A stretch of DNA of 64,000 nucleotides from contig NZ_AP022567.1 of assembly GCF_010727475.1 (NCBI RefSeq), forward strand, positions 4,650,001 to 4,714,000, in the 5' to 3' direction. A program made the position numbers and the translations under genes. The notes beneath the pieces were generated by a model that had not been told where the DNA came from, did no database searches, and worked only from the letters and a program-made list of their open reading frames with translations. This document shows positions 49,771 through 59,818 of this stretch, in pieces; within the stretch, counting starts at the first letter, position 1, and every line of letters begins with the position of its first letter. Source of the stretch: Mycolicibacterium mageritense (lineage in GTDB: Bacteria; Actinomycetota; Actinomycetes; Mycobacteriales; Mycobacteriaceae).

Positions 49771-49776
49771 AGCCTA
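49771..49776 (-). promoter_or_regulatory. -10 element of the metY transcript
   Basis: TAGGCT on the minus strand, seven bases before the first riboswitch base. The -35 is not clear. Confidence 0.5.
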
Positions 49777-49896
49777 GCTCACAGCCTGAGGTTGAGGCCA
49801 GCCAGATCCGTACGGCGCGCCTGACCGCCTGTTCAGCTGCGTCGTCTGCGTGGGCGCCCACGCCGGCAAACCCGCTGAAGGTGGCCGCACCAAAAA

Positions 49897-49912
49897 GCTA
49901 CTGGTCAGTAGC
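49897..49912. promoter_or_regulatory. Palindrome upstream of the monomeric isocitrate dehydrogenase gene
   Basis: GCTACTG-GT-CAGTAGC, a perfect 7-bp inverted repeat 93 bases before the icd2 start. With the riboswitch it accounts for the structure visible in the 524-base gap 49482-50005; the rest shows nothing recognisable. Confidence 0.5.
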
Positions 49913-50005
49913 CAAATGTTTCACCGACCCCGTCGCACGCGAACGTGTTCCCACCGCGATACTGATAGCCGCCGAGAATCGAAACTGACGTCGGGAGTAC
50001 AACAC

Positions 50006-52243
<2,238 letters not shown>

Positions 52244-52356
52244 CCCGCCCGGACGGGGTGCGGCCGCCCGCCGGCTGTACCCCTTTCCGGACCCTCCGGT
52301 GCTTGTAATGTGGCGCGCGAGCCACGAACACGTCGAGCCGGAGGATCACGCCGTAC

Positions 52357-53577
52357 ATGTCCAAGATCAAGGTCGAAGGCACGGTCGCCGAGCTCGACGG
52401 TGACGAGATGACTCGCATCATCTGGCAGATGATCAAGGATCAGCTGATCCTGCCGTACCTCGACATCGATCTGGACTACTACGACCTCGGCATCGAGCAC
52501 CGCGATGCCACCGACGACCAGGTCACGATCGACGCGGCCAACGCCATCAAGCGGCACGGCGTGGGGGTCAAGTGCGCGACCATCACGCCCGACGAGGCGC
52601 GCGTCAAAGAGTTCAACCTCAAGAAGATGTGGCTGTCGCCCAACGGAACCATCCGGAACATCCTGGGCGGCACCATCTTCCGTGCGCCCATCGTGATCAA
52701 GAACGTGCCGCGGCTGGTTCCCGGCTGGACCAAGCCGATCATCATCGGCCGCCACGCGTTCGGCGACCAGTACCGCGCATTCAACACCAAGGTCGACAAG
52801 CCCGGCACGTTCACCGTGACGTTCACCCCGGACGACGGCAGCGAGCCCATGGTGCACGATGTCGTCGAGATCCCCGAGGGCGGCGGCGTCATCATGGGCA
52901 TGTACAACTTCCGCAAGTCCGTCCAGGATTTCGCGCGGGCATCGTTTTCCTATGGGCTGCAACAGAACTACCCGGTGTACCTGTCGACCAAGAACACCAT
53001 CCTCAAGGGCTACGACGGGATGTTCAAAGACGAGTTCCAGCGCATCTTCGACGACGAGTTCAAGGCCGAGTTCGACAAGCGCGGCCTGACCTACGAGCAC
53101 CGGCTCATCGACGACATGGTGGCCTCGTGCCTCAAGTGGGAGGGCGGCTATGTCTGGGCCTGTAAGAACTACGACGGTGATGTGCAATCGGACACCGTCG
53201 CACAGGGTTACGGCTCTCTGGGCTTGATGACCTCGGTGCTCATGACGCCGGACGGCAAGACCGTGGAGGCCGAGGCCGCGCATGGCACCGTCACCCGGCA
53301 CTACCGCCAGTTCCAGCAGGGCAAGCCCACGTCGACCAACCCGATCGCGTCGATCTTCGCGTGGACCCGGGGCCTCGAGCATCGCGCCAAGCTGGACAAC
53401 ACCCCGGATGTCGCGCGGTTCGCCGAGAGCCTGGAGCGGGTCGTGATCGATACGGTCGAGGGTGGCGCGATGACCAAGGATCTGGCGCTGCTGATCGGTC
53501 CGGAGCAGGCGTGGCAGACCAGCGAGGAATTCCTCAACACCATCGCCGGTCAGCTCAAGCGGGCACTGGAGGCCTAA
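52357..53577 (+). CDS. icd: NADP-dependent isocitrate dehydrogenase, dimeric (eukaryotic-like) type
   Basis: A 406-residue IDH-I enzyme of the subfamily close to mitochondrial and cytosolic IDH. VAELDGDEMTRIIWQMIKDQ at residue 7, LWLSPNGTIRN-type substrate loop (MWLSPNGTIRNILGGT) near 90, LIDDMVASCLKWEGGYVWAC near 250, and AHGTVTRHYRQFQQG near 309. GGAGGA precedes the ATG. It lies 113 bases after icd2. Its stop overlaps that of the convergent hydrolase gene by four bases. Confidence 0.96.
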   Translation: MSKIKVEGTVAELDGDEMTRIIWQMIKDQLILPYLDIDLDYYDLGIEHRDATDDQVTIDAANAIKRHGVGVKCATITPDEARVKEFNLKKMWLSPNGTIRNILGGTIFRAPIVIKNVPRLVPGWTKPIIIGRHAFGDQYRAFNTKVDKPGTFTVTFTPDDGSEPMVHDVVEIPEGGGVIMGMYNFRKSVQDFARASFSYGLQQNYPVYLSTKNTILKGYDGMFKDEFQRIFDDEFKAEFDKRGLTYEHRLIDDMVASCLKWEGGYVWACKNYDGDVQSDTVAQGYGSLGLMTSVLMTPDGKTVEAEAAHGTVTRHYRQFQQGKPTSTNPIASIFAWTRGLEHRAKLDNTPDVARFAESLERVVIDTVEGGAMTKDLALLIGPEQAWQTSEEFLNTIAGQLKRALEA

Positions 53578-54419
53578 CCCGTCGCGCGCGCCTGGTCGGT
53601 GTGGCTGTCGACGAACTCGGTGATGAGCTTGGTGATGCGGTCGGGCGCCTCGAACATCGGCACGTGCCCGACGCCGTCCAACGTCGTGACGACCGCGTCG
53701 GCGGCGAGGCTGTTGGTGAAATGCCTGGTGAACCGCGGCGTCGGCAGCACCCGGTCCTTCTCGCAGATCACCAGGTGGGTGGGTGTGCGCGAGTCGGCGA
53801 TCTCCATGAGCCCCGCCGTGGTCAGTGCCTTGACCATGAGCTTGAAGTACGCAGGGCAGTGCGCCAGGTCATCGATCAGATCGCGCCGGTCGCTGTCGGT
53901 GATGCCGTCGGGGGTGGCGCTGACCGCCAGGTAGGCGATCTGCCGGGAGAACGGCAACCGCAGAATCCGCTCTCCGAACAGGGTGGCGGCCAATACGATT
54001 GGCATCCCGGCCATGAACTTGGCGATGATCTCGTACTTCGCGGGCGTGAAGCGGGCCCAGCCGCCCGCGGGCGCGATACCCGTCAGGGTGCGGGCACGGC
54101 CGCGGCGTTCCAGTTCGAACGCGACCCAACCGCCCAGTGAGTTGCCGACGATGTGCGCGGTGCACCAGCCGAGTGCGTCCAGGCGCCGCTCGACGTCATC
54201 GGCCAGGGTGGCGACGTCGAGCAGGAGCGGCGCGTGTGGGCCGCCGTGGTGGCCTGCCATGGTCGGGGCGAACACGTCGTAGCGGCCCGTGTCGGCGAGT
54301 TGCGGTGCGACGTACTTCCACACGCTCTGGGACAGCAGGAACGGGTGCAGCAACAGGATCGGCTCCCCGTCCGGAGTGCCCAGGTGTATCGGTGCGCGTT
54401 CGGCCATGCCGCCCGACAT
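53574..54419 (-). CDS. Alpha/beta hydrolase
   Basis: A 281-residue hydrolase with complete triad: Ser in GNSLGGWVAF near 105, Asp in CEKDRVLP near 225, His in GVGHVPMFEAPD near 252. LLLHPFLLSQSVW near 22 forms the oxyanion hole. The start could be ATG 54419 or ATG 54407; neither has a strong ribosome site. Substrate unknown. The gene lies between icd and xthA, a position conserved in mycobacteria. Confidence 0.87.
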   Translation of the reverse strand: MSGGMAERAPIHLGTPDGEPILLLHPFLLSQSVWKYVAPQLADTGRYDVFAPTMAGHHGGPHAPLLLDVATLADDVERRLDALGWCTAHIVGNSLGGWVAFELERRGRARTLTGIAPAGGWARFTPAKYEIIAKFMAGMPIVLAATLFGERILRLPFSRQIAYLAVSATPDGITDSDRRDLIDDLAHCPAYFKLMVKALTTAGLMEIADSRTPTHLVICEKDRVLPTPRFTRHFTNSLAADAVVTTLDGVGHVPMFEAPDRITKLITEFVDSHTDQARATG

Positions 54420-54489
54420 TAAGGCGATACCGCCGGTACCGCAAGAGGCCACCCGTGACTGTCGGTGGCCACCGGTACGGTCTATGGGC

Positions 54490-55296
54490 GTGAGTCCTCT
54501 GACCGTCACCACCATCAACGTCAACGGCATCCGGGCCGCGGTCAAGCAACGGTCCACCGACAACCTCGGCCTGCTGCCGTGGTTGAAGGAGACGACGGCC
54601 GACGTGGTGTGTCTGCAAGAAGTCCGGGCCGACGACGAACAGTTGGCCGATGCGCTCGCCCCCGCACTGGCCGACGGCTGGAACCTCGCGTCGGCCGAAC
54701 CTCATGTGAAGGGCCGCAACGGTGTTGCGGTGTTGTCTCGGCACCCGATCGACGCGTCGCGGCGGCTGGTGTCCGACGAGTTCGCCGCGCACGGCCGTTA
54801 CCTCGAGGTCGACACCGCCGACGTGACGGTGGTGAGCATGTACGTGCCGACGGGGGAGGCCGAGACCGACCGGCAGCTGGAGAAGGAGCGGTTCATGGCG
54901 ACCGTCGCGGCCCGCATGGCCGAGCTGCGTCGTAAACGGCGGGACGCCGTGGTGTGCGGCGACTGGAACATCGCGCACACCGAGAACGACATCAAGAACT
55001 GGAAAGGCAACCTCAAGAAGTCGGGCTTCCTGCCCAGTGAGCGGCAATGGCTCACCGATCTGCTGGCCACCGGCTGGGTCGACGTGGTGCGGCAGCTGCA
55101 CCCCGATGTCGCGGGCCCGTACAGCTGGTGGTCCTGGCGTGGCAAGGCATTCGACAACGACGCCGGCTGGCGCATCGACTACCACCTGGCGACGCCGAAG
55201 CTGGCGCAGCGCGCGATCGCGGCGCGGGTCGAGCGGGCCGAGGCCTACGCGCTGCGCTGGTCGGACCATTCCCCGGTGACGGTTCAGTTCGGCTGA
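54490..55296 (+). CDS. xthA: Exodeoxyribonuclease III
   Basis: A 268-residue AP endonuclease/3'-5' exonuclease. TTINVNGIRAA at the start, CLQEVRAD with the metal Glu near 37, GDWNIAHTENDIKNWKGN near 155, WRIDYHLATP near 225 and RWSDHSPVTVQF at the end with the catalytic Asp and His. TACGGT (54476-54481) lies eight bases before the GTG at 54490, suggesting a leaderless start; the ATG at 54484 would sit too close to the -10. Confidence 0.92.
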   Translation: MSPLTVTTINVNGIRAAVKQRSTDNLGLLPWLKETTADVVCLQEVRADDEQLADALAPALADGWNLASAEPHVKGRNGVAVLSRHPIDASRRLVSDEFAAHGRYLEVDTADVTVVSMYVPTGEAETDRQLEKERFMATVAARMAELRRKRRDAVVCGDWNIAHTENDIKNWKGNLKKSGFLPSERQWLTDLLATGWVDVVRQLHPDVAGPYSWWSWRGKAFDNDAGWRIDYHLATPKLAQRAIAARVERAEAYALRWSDHSPVTVQFG

Positions 55297-55904
55297 CGCC
55301 AATCCGGGCGCCTGCCGAGGTGGGCCAGCAGACGGTCGAAATCCGTTGTCGCCGCAGTGTTCACCGCATGCGCGAACGGAGAATTCGCGGCGTCGCGGAT
55401 GTCGCCGTCCGGAATCGCCATGACCAGTGGCAGCACGGCCGCCACGACGTCGGCAGGCAGGTCGTACGGCACGCCAAGGGCGGCCGCGACGTCCCAGCCG
55501 TGCGCCACGTAGTCCACGAAATGGAAGCCGATCGCCATGGCGCCGGGGAACGTCGCGCCCGGCCCGAACTCGGGTAGCGCGAACGTGGCCTCGGGCACTC
55601 CCTCGGCGGCGAACGCGTCGAGCACGTCGCGGGCTGCCGCGGCGTAGGCGCCCGCCGGGTCGGCCCGCACCGCGTCGGCGACCGTTTCCGGGCGCCAGAC
55701 CGCGTCGTCGGCGCCGTTGCCGCGCGCCGCGGCCGCGAAGCCGCGGTGTTGCACGGTCATATGGGTGAGCAGGTCGGCGAGTGTCCAGTCGGAGCACGGA
55801 GTCGGCCGCGACAGATCGTCGGGTTGCACGGTGTCGACGAGCTCGATCGATCGGAGTACGGCGGTTCGGTGGTGGGTGCGAATGTCCGCTTCAATAGTAG
55901 GCAT
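55284..55904 (-). CDS. TIGR03086/DinB-like metal-binding protein
   Basis: A 206-residue helical-bundle protein of the maleylpyruvate-isomerase-N / TIGR03086 group: PTPCSDWTLADLLTHMTVQH near 40 with the first metal His, and IGFHFVDYVAHGWDVAAALG near 145 with the others. Actinobacterial members are often mycothiol-dependent. TATCGT lies six bases before the ATG, so the mRNA is probably leaderless, and the start codon falls inside the palindrome shared with the marR gene. Confidence 0.82.
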   Translation of the reverse strand: MPTIEADIRTHHRTAVLRSIELVDTVQPDDLSRPTPCSDWTLADLLTHMTVQHRGFAAAARGNGADDAVWRPETVADAVRADPAGAYAAAARDVLDAFAAEGVPEATFALPEFGPGATFPGAMAIGFHFVDYVAHGWDVAAALGVPYDLPADVVAAVLPLVMAIPDGDIRDAANSPFAHAVNTAATTDFDRLLAHLGRRPDWRQPN

Positions 55905-55925
55905 GCGCTTACGATAAGCGCATGC
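55901..55925. promoter_or_regulatory. Palindromic operator between TIGR03086 and marR genes
   Basis: Eleven-base arms GCATGCGCTTA and TAAGCGCATGC separated by CGA form a perfect 25-base inverted repeat. Its centre is the -10 (TATCGT) of the minus gene and it covers the minus start codon; its right arm sits at the -35 position of marR, whose -10 is TACGCT (55944-55949). CGCTTACG recurs at 55940-55947. Confidence 0.75.
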
Positions 55926-55955
55926 ACATAATATGGCAACGCTTACGCTGGTCCC

Positions 55956-56378
55956 ATGTCGAAACGCCCGGACCTGGCGGCCATGATCGCCCCGCTGATG
56001 CGGGAGCTGATGGCCGCCGAGGAGCCCGTGCTGGCCGCCCACGGCCTGACCATGTGGGGATATGTCGTACTGCTGGCGCTGGACCGGTCGTCGATGCGAA
56101 CGCAGGCCGCGCTGGCCGACTCGATCGGCGCAGACAAGACCAGGATCATTCGCACGCTCGACGAACTGCAGCGGCAGGGTTTCATCGAGCGGGAACCCGA
56201 CCCCGATGACCGGCGGGTACGCCTGCTGGCGATCACCGAGGCGGGCCGAGCGGTCAAGGACGCGGCGCAGCGGGAGATCCAGCGTGGCGAGGAACGTTGG
56301 CTGGGCCAGCTGACCGCTGAGGACCGTGCGGTGTTCCTGCGGGTGCTGCGCCAGCTGACCCGCGAAGAAACCGGATGA
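55956..56378 (+). CDS. MarR family transcriptional regulator
   Basis: A 140-residue MarR protein: LTMWGYVVLLALDRSSMRTQ, then AALADSIGADKTRIIRTLDE and LQRQGFIEREPDPDDRRVRLL give the winged helix and the conserved DxRxxxL wing. It is the probable ligand-responsive repressor acting at the 55901-55925 palindrome on itself and the divergent gene. Confidence 0.92.
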   Translation: MSKRPDLAAMIAPLMRELMAAEEPVLAAHGLTMWGYVVLLALDRSSMRTQAALADSIGADKTRIIRTLDELQRQGFIEREPDPDDRRVRLLAITEAGRAVKDAAQREIQRGEERWLGQLTAEDRAVFLRVLRQLTREETG

Positions 56379-56402
56379 CGCCAGTGCGAAAATCGATCCA
56401 TC

Positions 56403-57413
56403 ATGAGTAGCAAGCAGGTCGTATTCTCCGGCGCCCAACCCACGTCCGATTCCCTTCACCTCGGCAATGCGTTGGGGGCCGTCACGCACTGGGCCGAGCT
56501 TCAACACGACTACGACGCGTTCTTCTGCGTCGTCGACCTGCACGCCATCACCGTCCCGCAGGATCCCGAGACGCTGCGCCGCCGCACGCTCGTGACCGCC
56601 GCGCAGTATCTGGCGTTGGGCATCGACCCGGCCCGGGCGACCGTGTTCGTGCAGAGCCACGTGCCGTCGCACACCCAGCTGGCATGGGCATTGGGCTGCT
56701 TCACGGGCTTCGGGCAGGCCTCGCGCATGACCCAGTTCAAGGACAAGTCCCAGAAGCAGGGCGCCGATGCCACCACGGTCGGCCTGTTCACCTATCCGGT
56801 GCTGATGGCCGCCGATGTGCTGCTCTACGACACGCACCTGGTTCCGGTCGGTGAGGATCAGCGCCAGCATCTGGAACTCGCGCGCGACCTCGCGCAGCGG
56901 ATCAACTCCCGGTTTCCCGACACGTTCGTGGTGCCCGAGGCGATGATCCCCAAGGCCACCGCCAAGATCTACGACCTACAGGATCCGACGGCGAAGATGA
57001 GCAAGTCCGCCACCACCGACGCCGGGCTCATCAACCTGCTCGACGACCCCAAGGCCACGGCCAAGAAGATCCGCTCCGCGGTCACCGACAGCGAACGCGA
57101 AATCCGGTTCGATCAGGAAGCCAAGCCGGGCATTTCCAACCTGCTGACCATCCAGTCGGCGATCACCGGCACCGATGTCGACAAGCTCGTCGACGGCTAC
57201 GCGGGCCGCGGATACGGCGATCTCAAGAAGGACACCGCTGACGTGGTCGTCGATTTCGTGACACCCATCAAGACCAGGGTCGACGAGCTGCTGGCCGACA
57301 CCGCCGAACTGGAGGCCGTGCTGGCCGCAGGCGCGCGGCGGGCCAGGGAAGTGTCGGGCAAGACCGTCGAGCGGGTCTACGACAGGTTAGGGTTTCTTCA
57401 GCAAACATCGTGA
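56403..57413 (+). CDS. trpS: Tryptophanyl-tRNA synthetase
   Basis: A 336-residue class I synthetase. GAQPTSDSLHLGNALGAV at residue 8 holds the HIGH-type motif (HLGN); KMSKS at residue 199 is in DLQDPTAKMSKSATTD; PVGEDQRQHLELARDLAQR near 145 is the usual Trp-tRNA synthetase stretch. It begins 25 bases after marR, with no strong ribosome site. Confidence 0.96.
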   Translation: MSSKQVVFSGAQPTSDSLHLGNALGAVTHWAELQHDYDAFFCVVDLHAITVPQDPETLRRRTLVTAAQYLALGIDPARATVFVQSHVPSHTQLAWALGCFTGFGQASRMTQFKDKSQKQGADATTVGLFTYPVLMAADVLLYDTHLVPVGEDQRQHLELARDLAQRINSRFPDTFVVPEAMIPKATAKIYDLQDPTAKMSKSATTDAGLINLLDDPKATAKKIRSAVTDSEREIRFDQEAKPGISNLLTIQSAITGTDVDKLVDGYAGRGYGDLKKDTADVVVDFVTPIKTRVDELLADTAELEAVLAAGARRAREVSGKTVERVYDRLGFLQQTS

Positions 57414-57435
57414 ACGCCGGCACGGGAGGGTGGCC

Positions 57436-58455
57436 GTGAACGACGAGGAGAAACCGGGGATCGTCGACCGGCTGCGGGCTCGATACCGCTGGTTCGACAG
57501 GGTGATGCGGGCGCAGGAGCGCTACAACGAGTGCAACGGCAACTTCTACGCTGCGGGCATCACGTACTTCACCATCTTTGCCCTGTTCCCCCTGCTGATG
57601 GTCGGGTTCGCCGCGGGCGGGTTCGTGTTGGCCAGCCGGCCCGACCTGCTCGCCGAGCTCGAAGACCGGATCCGCGGTGCCGTATCGGGGGATCTGGGCC
57701 ACCAACTGGTCACGCTGATGGACTCGGCCATCGCGTCCCGTGGCACGGTCGGTGTGATCGGCCTGGCGACCGCGGCCTGGGCGGGCCTGGGCTGGATCGG
57801 AAATCTGCGTGAGGCGCTGAGCCAGATGTGGGAGCAGCGCGTCGAGAAGAACGGATTCGTCGGAACCAAACTCTCCGACCTGTTCGCACTGGTGTCGGCC
57901 TTCCTCGCCATGGTCGTCACCATCGGGCTCACCGCGCTCGGCGACCCTGCGCTGATGCGCAAGGTGCTGCGCTGGATCGGGCTCGGTGACGTCGCCGCGT
58001 GGGGCGGTGGCCTGCGGGTGCTGTCCATCCTGGTGTCCGTCGGGATTTCCTGGCTGCTGTTCACCTGGATCATCGCCCGGCTGCCCCGTGAGTCGGTGAG
58101 CTTCCGGAGCTCGGTCCACGCCGGGTTGCTCGCCGCCATCGGATTCGAGATCTTCAAACAGGTCGCGTCGATCTACCTGCAATCGGTGCTGCAGGGGCCC
58201 GCAGGCGCGACGTTCGGCCCGGTGCTGGGTCTGATGGTTTTCGCCTATGTCACGGCCCGGCTGATCCTGTTCGCGACGGCGTGGGCGGCGACGTCGAAAG
58301 AGAGCCTCGAAGCCATGCCGGTCCTGCCGCCGGACCCCGCGCAGATCGTCACCCGCCTGCAGGTCCACGAGGGCATCGGCGTGTCCGGCGCGCTGGCCGC
58401 CGCCGCGATGGGAGCCCTTGGTGCGCTGGGTCTTTCCCGGATATGGCGGCGTTAG
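57436..58455 (+). CDS. YihY/BrkB (YhjD-like) inner membrane protein
   Basis: A 339-residue protein with about six helices. ERYNECNGNFYAAGITYFTI followed by FALFPLLMVGFAAGGFVL is the YihY/YhjD signature; WAGLGWIGNLREALSQMWE near 115 also fits. GGGAGG ends at 57429, so the GTG at 57436 with six-base spacing is preferred to the GTG at 57430. Once called ribonuclease BN by error; a role in envelope or lipid transport is likely. Conserved neighbour of trpS in mycobacteria. Confidence 0.92.
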   Translation: MNDEEKPGIVDRLRARYRWFDRVMRAQERYNECNGNFYAAGITYFTIFALFPLLMVGFAAGGFVLASRPDLLAELEDRIRGAVSGDLGHQLVTLMDSAIASRGTVGVIGLATAAWAGLGWIGNLREALSQMWEQRVEKNGFVGTKLSDLFALVSAFLAMVVTIGLTALGDPALMRKVLRWIGLGDVAAWGGGLRVLSILVSVGISWLLFTWIIARLPRESVSFRSSVHAGLLAAIGFEIFKQVASIYLQSVLQGPAGATFGPVLGLMVFAYVTARLILFATAWAATSKESLEAMPVLPPDPAQIVTRLQVHEGIGVSGALAAAAMGALGALGLSRIWRR

Positions 58456-58458
58456 GCG

Positions 58459-58776
58459 TCAGTGCGTGACGAGCTTGAGGCCGACGATGCAGCCGATCAC
58501 GCCGAGGATGAGCAGCACCTTGAGCAGCGACGCGCCTTCCGCGCCGGTGAGCATCGCGTAGCCGACGGTCAGCGCGGCGCCGACGCCCACCCAGACGGCA
58601 TAGCTGGTTCCCGGCGGCAGGGTGCGCATCGCGATTGCCAGGCCGCCCATCGAAAAGAACAGCGCCACACCGAAAACCACCGACGGTGTCAGCCGGGTGA
58701 AACCGTCGCTCTTGCTCAGCGCGGTTGCCCAGACGGCCTCCAGGACACCCGACACGATGAGAATGAGCCACGCCAT
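58459..58776 (-). CDS. sugE: SMR family transporter, SugE/Gdx-like (guanidinium-type exporter)
   Basis: A 105-residue four-helix small multidrug resistance protein. MAWLILIVSGVLEAVWATAL with the membrane Glu13, then DGFTRLTPSVVFG and a GLKLVTH end, place it with SugE/Gdx rather than EmrE. Gdx proteins export guanidinium, some act on quaternary ammonium compounds. GGAGGT is seven bases before the ATG. Convergent with the YihY gene. Confidence 0.9.
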   Translation of the reverse strand: MAWLILIVSGVLEAVWATALSKSDGFTRLTPSVVFGVALFFSMGGLAIAMRTLPPGTSYAVWVGVGAALTVGYAMLTGAEGASLLKVLLILGVIGCIVGLKLVTH

Positions 58777-58883
58777 GAGGAAACCTCCAAGGCTCCGTCT
58801 TGTCGCTGGCCGGGTACGGTGCCGCCTCGTCCGGTGCCATGTGCAGGCAATGTCAGTGTAACAACGCCGTAACATCACTGATT

Positions 58884-59744
58884 GTGACCCTGGCAACCAC
58901 GTGGTCGACGGCGATGCGCCTCGACGTACCAATTGTGAACGCTCCCATGGGCGGTGCGGCCGGTGGTCGCCTGGCCGCCGCGGTGTCGACGGCGGGCGGG
59001 CTGGGCATGGTCGGGATGGGCAGTTCGGCCACACCTGAGCAGCTGAAGGCCGAACTCGCCGCGCTGGGGGAGCTCAGCCGACCGTTCGGCATCGGTCTGG
59101 TGCACTGGGTGATGCAGGACCGACCGGAGTTGCTCGACATGGCCGTAGCCGCGCGACCCGCCCTGCTCAGCGTCAGCTTCGGTGCGGACTGGGCCTGGGT
59201 CGCGAAAGCGCACGATGCGGGTGTCCGCGTCGCGACCCAGGTCGCGACCGTCGAGGCTGCACGCCGCGCCGTTGACGCCGGCGTGGATGTCGTCGTCGCG
59301 CGGGGCGCCGAAGGCGGCGGGCACGGCGAACCCACGGTCGGAACGCTGCCGCTGCTGTGCGATGTGCTCGACGCCGTCGATGTGCCGGTGCTCGCCGCCG
59401 GCGGAATCTCGTCGGCGCGTGGCGTGGCGGCGGTGTTGGCGGCCGGAGCGGCGGCCGCCTGGGTGGGCACGGCCTTCGCGGCATGCGTCGAGGCGTTGAC
59501 GCCCGAAGCCGCGCGCGAGGCGCTGCTGGCCGCCGACGGCGACGCCACCGAACTGACCAGCGAATACGACGTTGCCGCCGGATACCGTTGGCCCGCAAGC
59601 ATTCCTGAACGGGTTCTGCGTGGCTCACCCGTCAACGCCGGCCAGGGCGTCGGCGCGGTGCGTCACACCGTCGGGGCCGCCGACGTGGTGGGCTCACTGC
59701 GCGACGGCGCGGCGGCGCTGCTGGGGCGCTGGTCGGCGTCCTGA
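58884..59744 (+). CDS. Nitronate monooxygenase (2-nitropropane dioxygenase family)
   Basis: A 286-residue FMN TIM-barrel enzyme oxidising nitronates. LDVPIVNAPMGGAAGGRLAA near residue 11, GADVVVARG-like text (GVDVVVARGAEGGGHG) with the catalytic-type His near 150, and VPVLAAGGISSARGVAAVLA near 175 for phosphate binding. The GTG start follows TAACAT by eight bases, suggesting a leaderless transcript; ATG 58914 is an alternative. Divergent from sugE. Confidence 0.88.
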   Translation: MTLATTWSTAMRLDVPIVNAPMGGAAGGRLAAAVSTAGGLGMVGMGSSATPEQLKAELAALGELSRPFGIGLVHWVMQDRPELLDMAVAARPALLSVSFGADWAWVAKAHDAGVRVATQVATVEAARRAVDAGVDVVVARGAEGGGHGEPTVGTLPLLCDVLDAVDVPVLAAGGISSARGVAAVLAAGAAAAWVGTAFAACVEALTPEAAREALLAADGDATELTSEYDVAAGYRWPASIPERVLRGSPVNAGQGVGAVRHTVGAADVVGSLRDGAAALLGRWSAS

Positions 59745-59754
59745 GCGACGATGG

Positions 59755-59790
59755 CCGCCAAACCGCCGAGAGCGGGCGGCGGTTTGGCGG
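59755..59790. terminator. Strong hairpin between convergent genes, probable bidirectional terminator
   Basis: CCGCCAAACCGCC (59755-59767), a 10-base loop, and GGCGGTTTGGCGG (59778-59790): a perfect 13-bp stem, 10 bases after the nitronate monooxygenase stop and 28 bases after the nagA stop. No U-tract, as is common in mycobacteria. Confidence 0.75.
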
Positions 59791-59818
59791 TCGACAATGG
59801 ATTTAACCTCAGCGGCAA

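Noticed and set aside
58777..58920. Guanidine-I (ykkC) riboswitch before sugE
   Set aside because: None of the conserved ykkC blocks could be found; only the weak ACGR loops noted separately.
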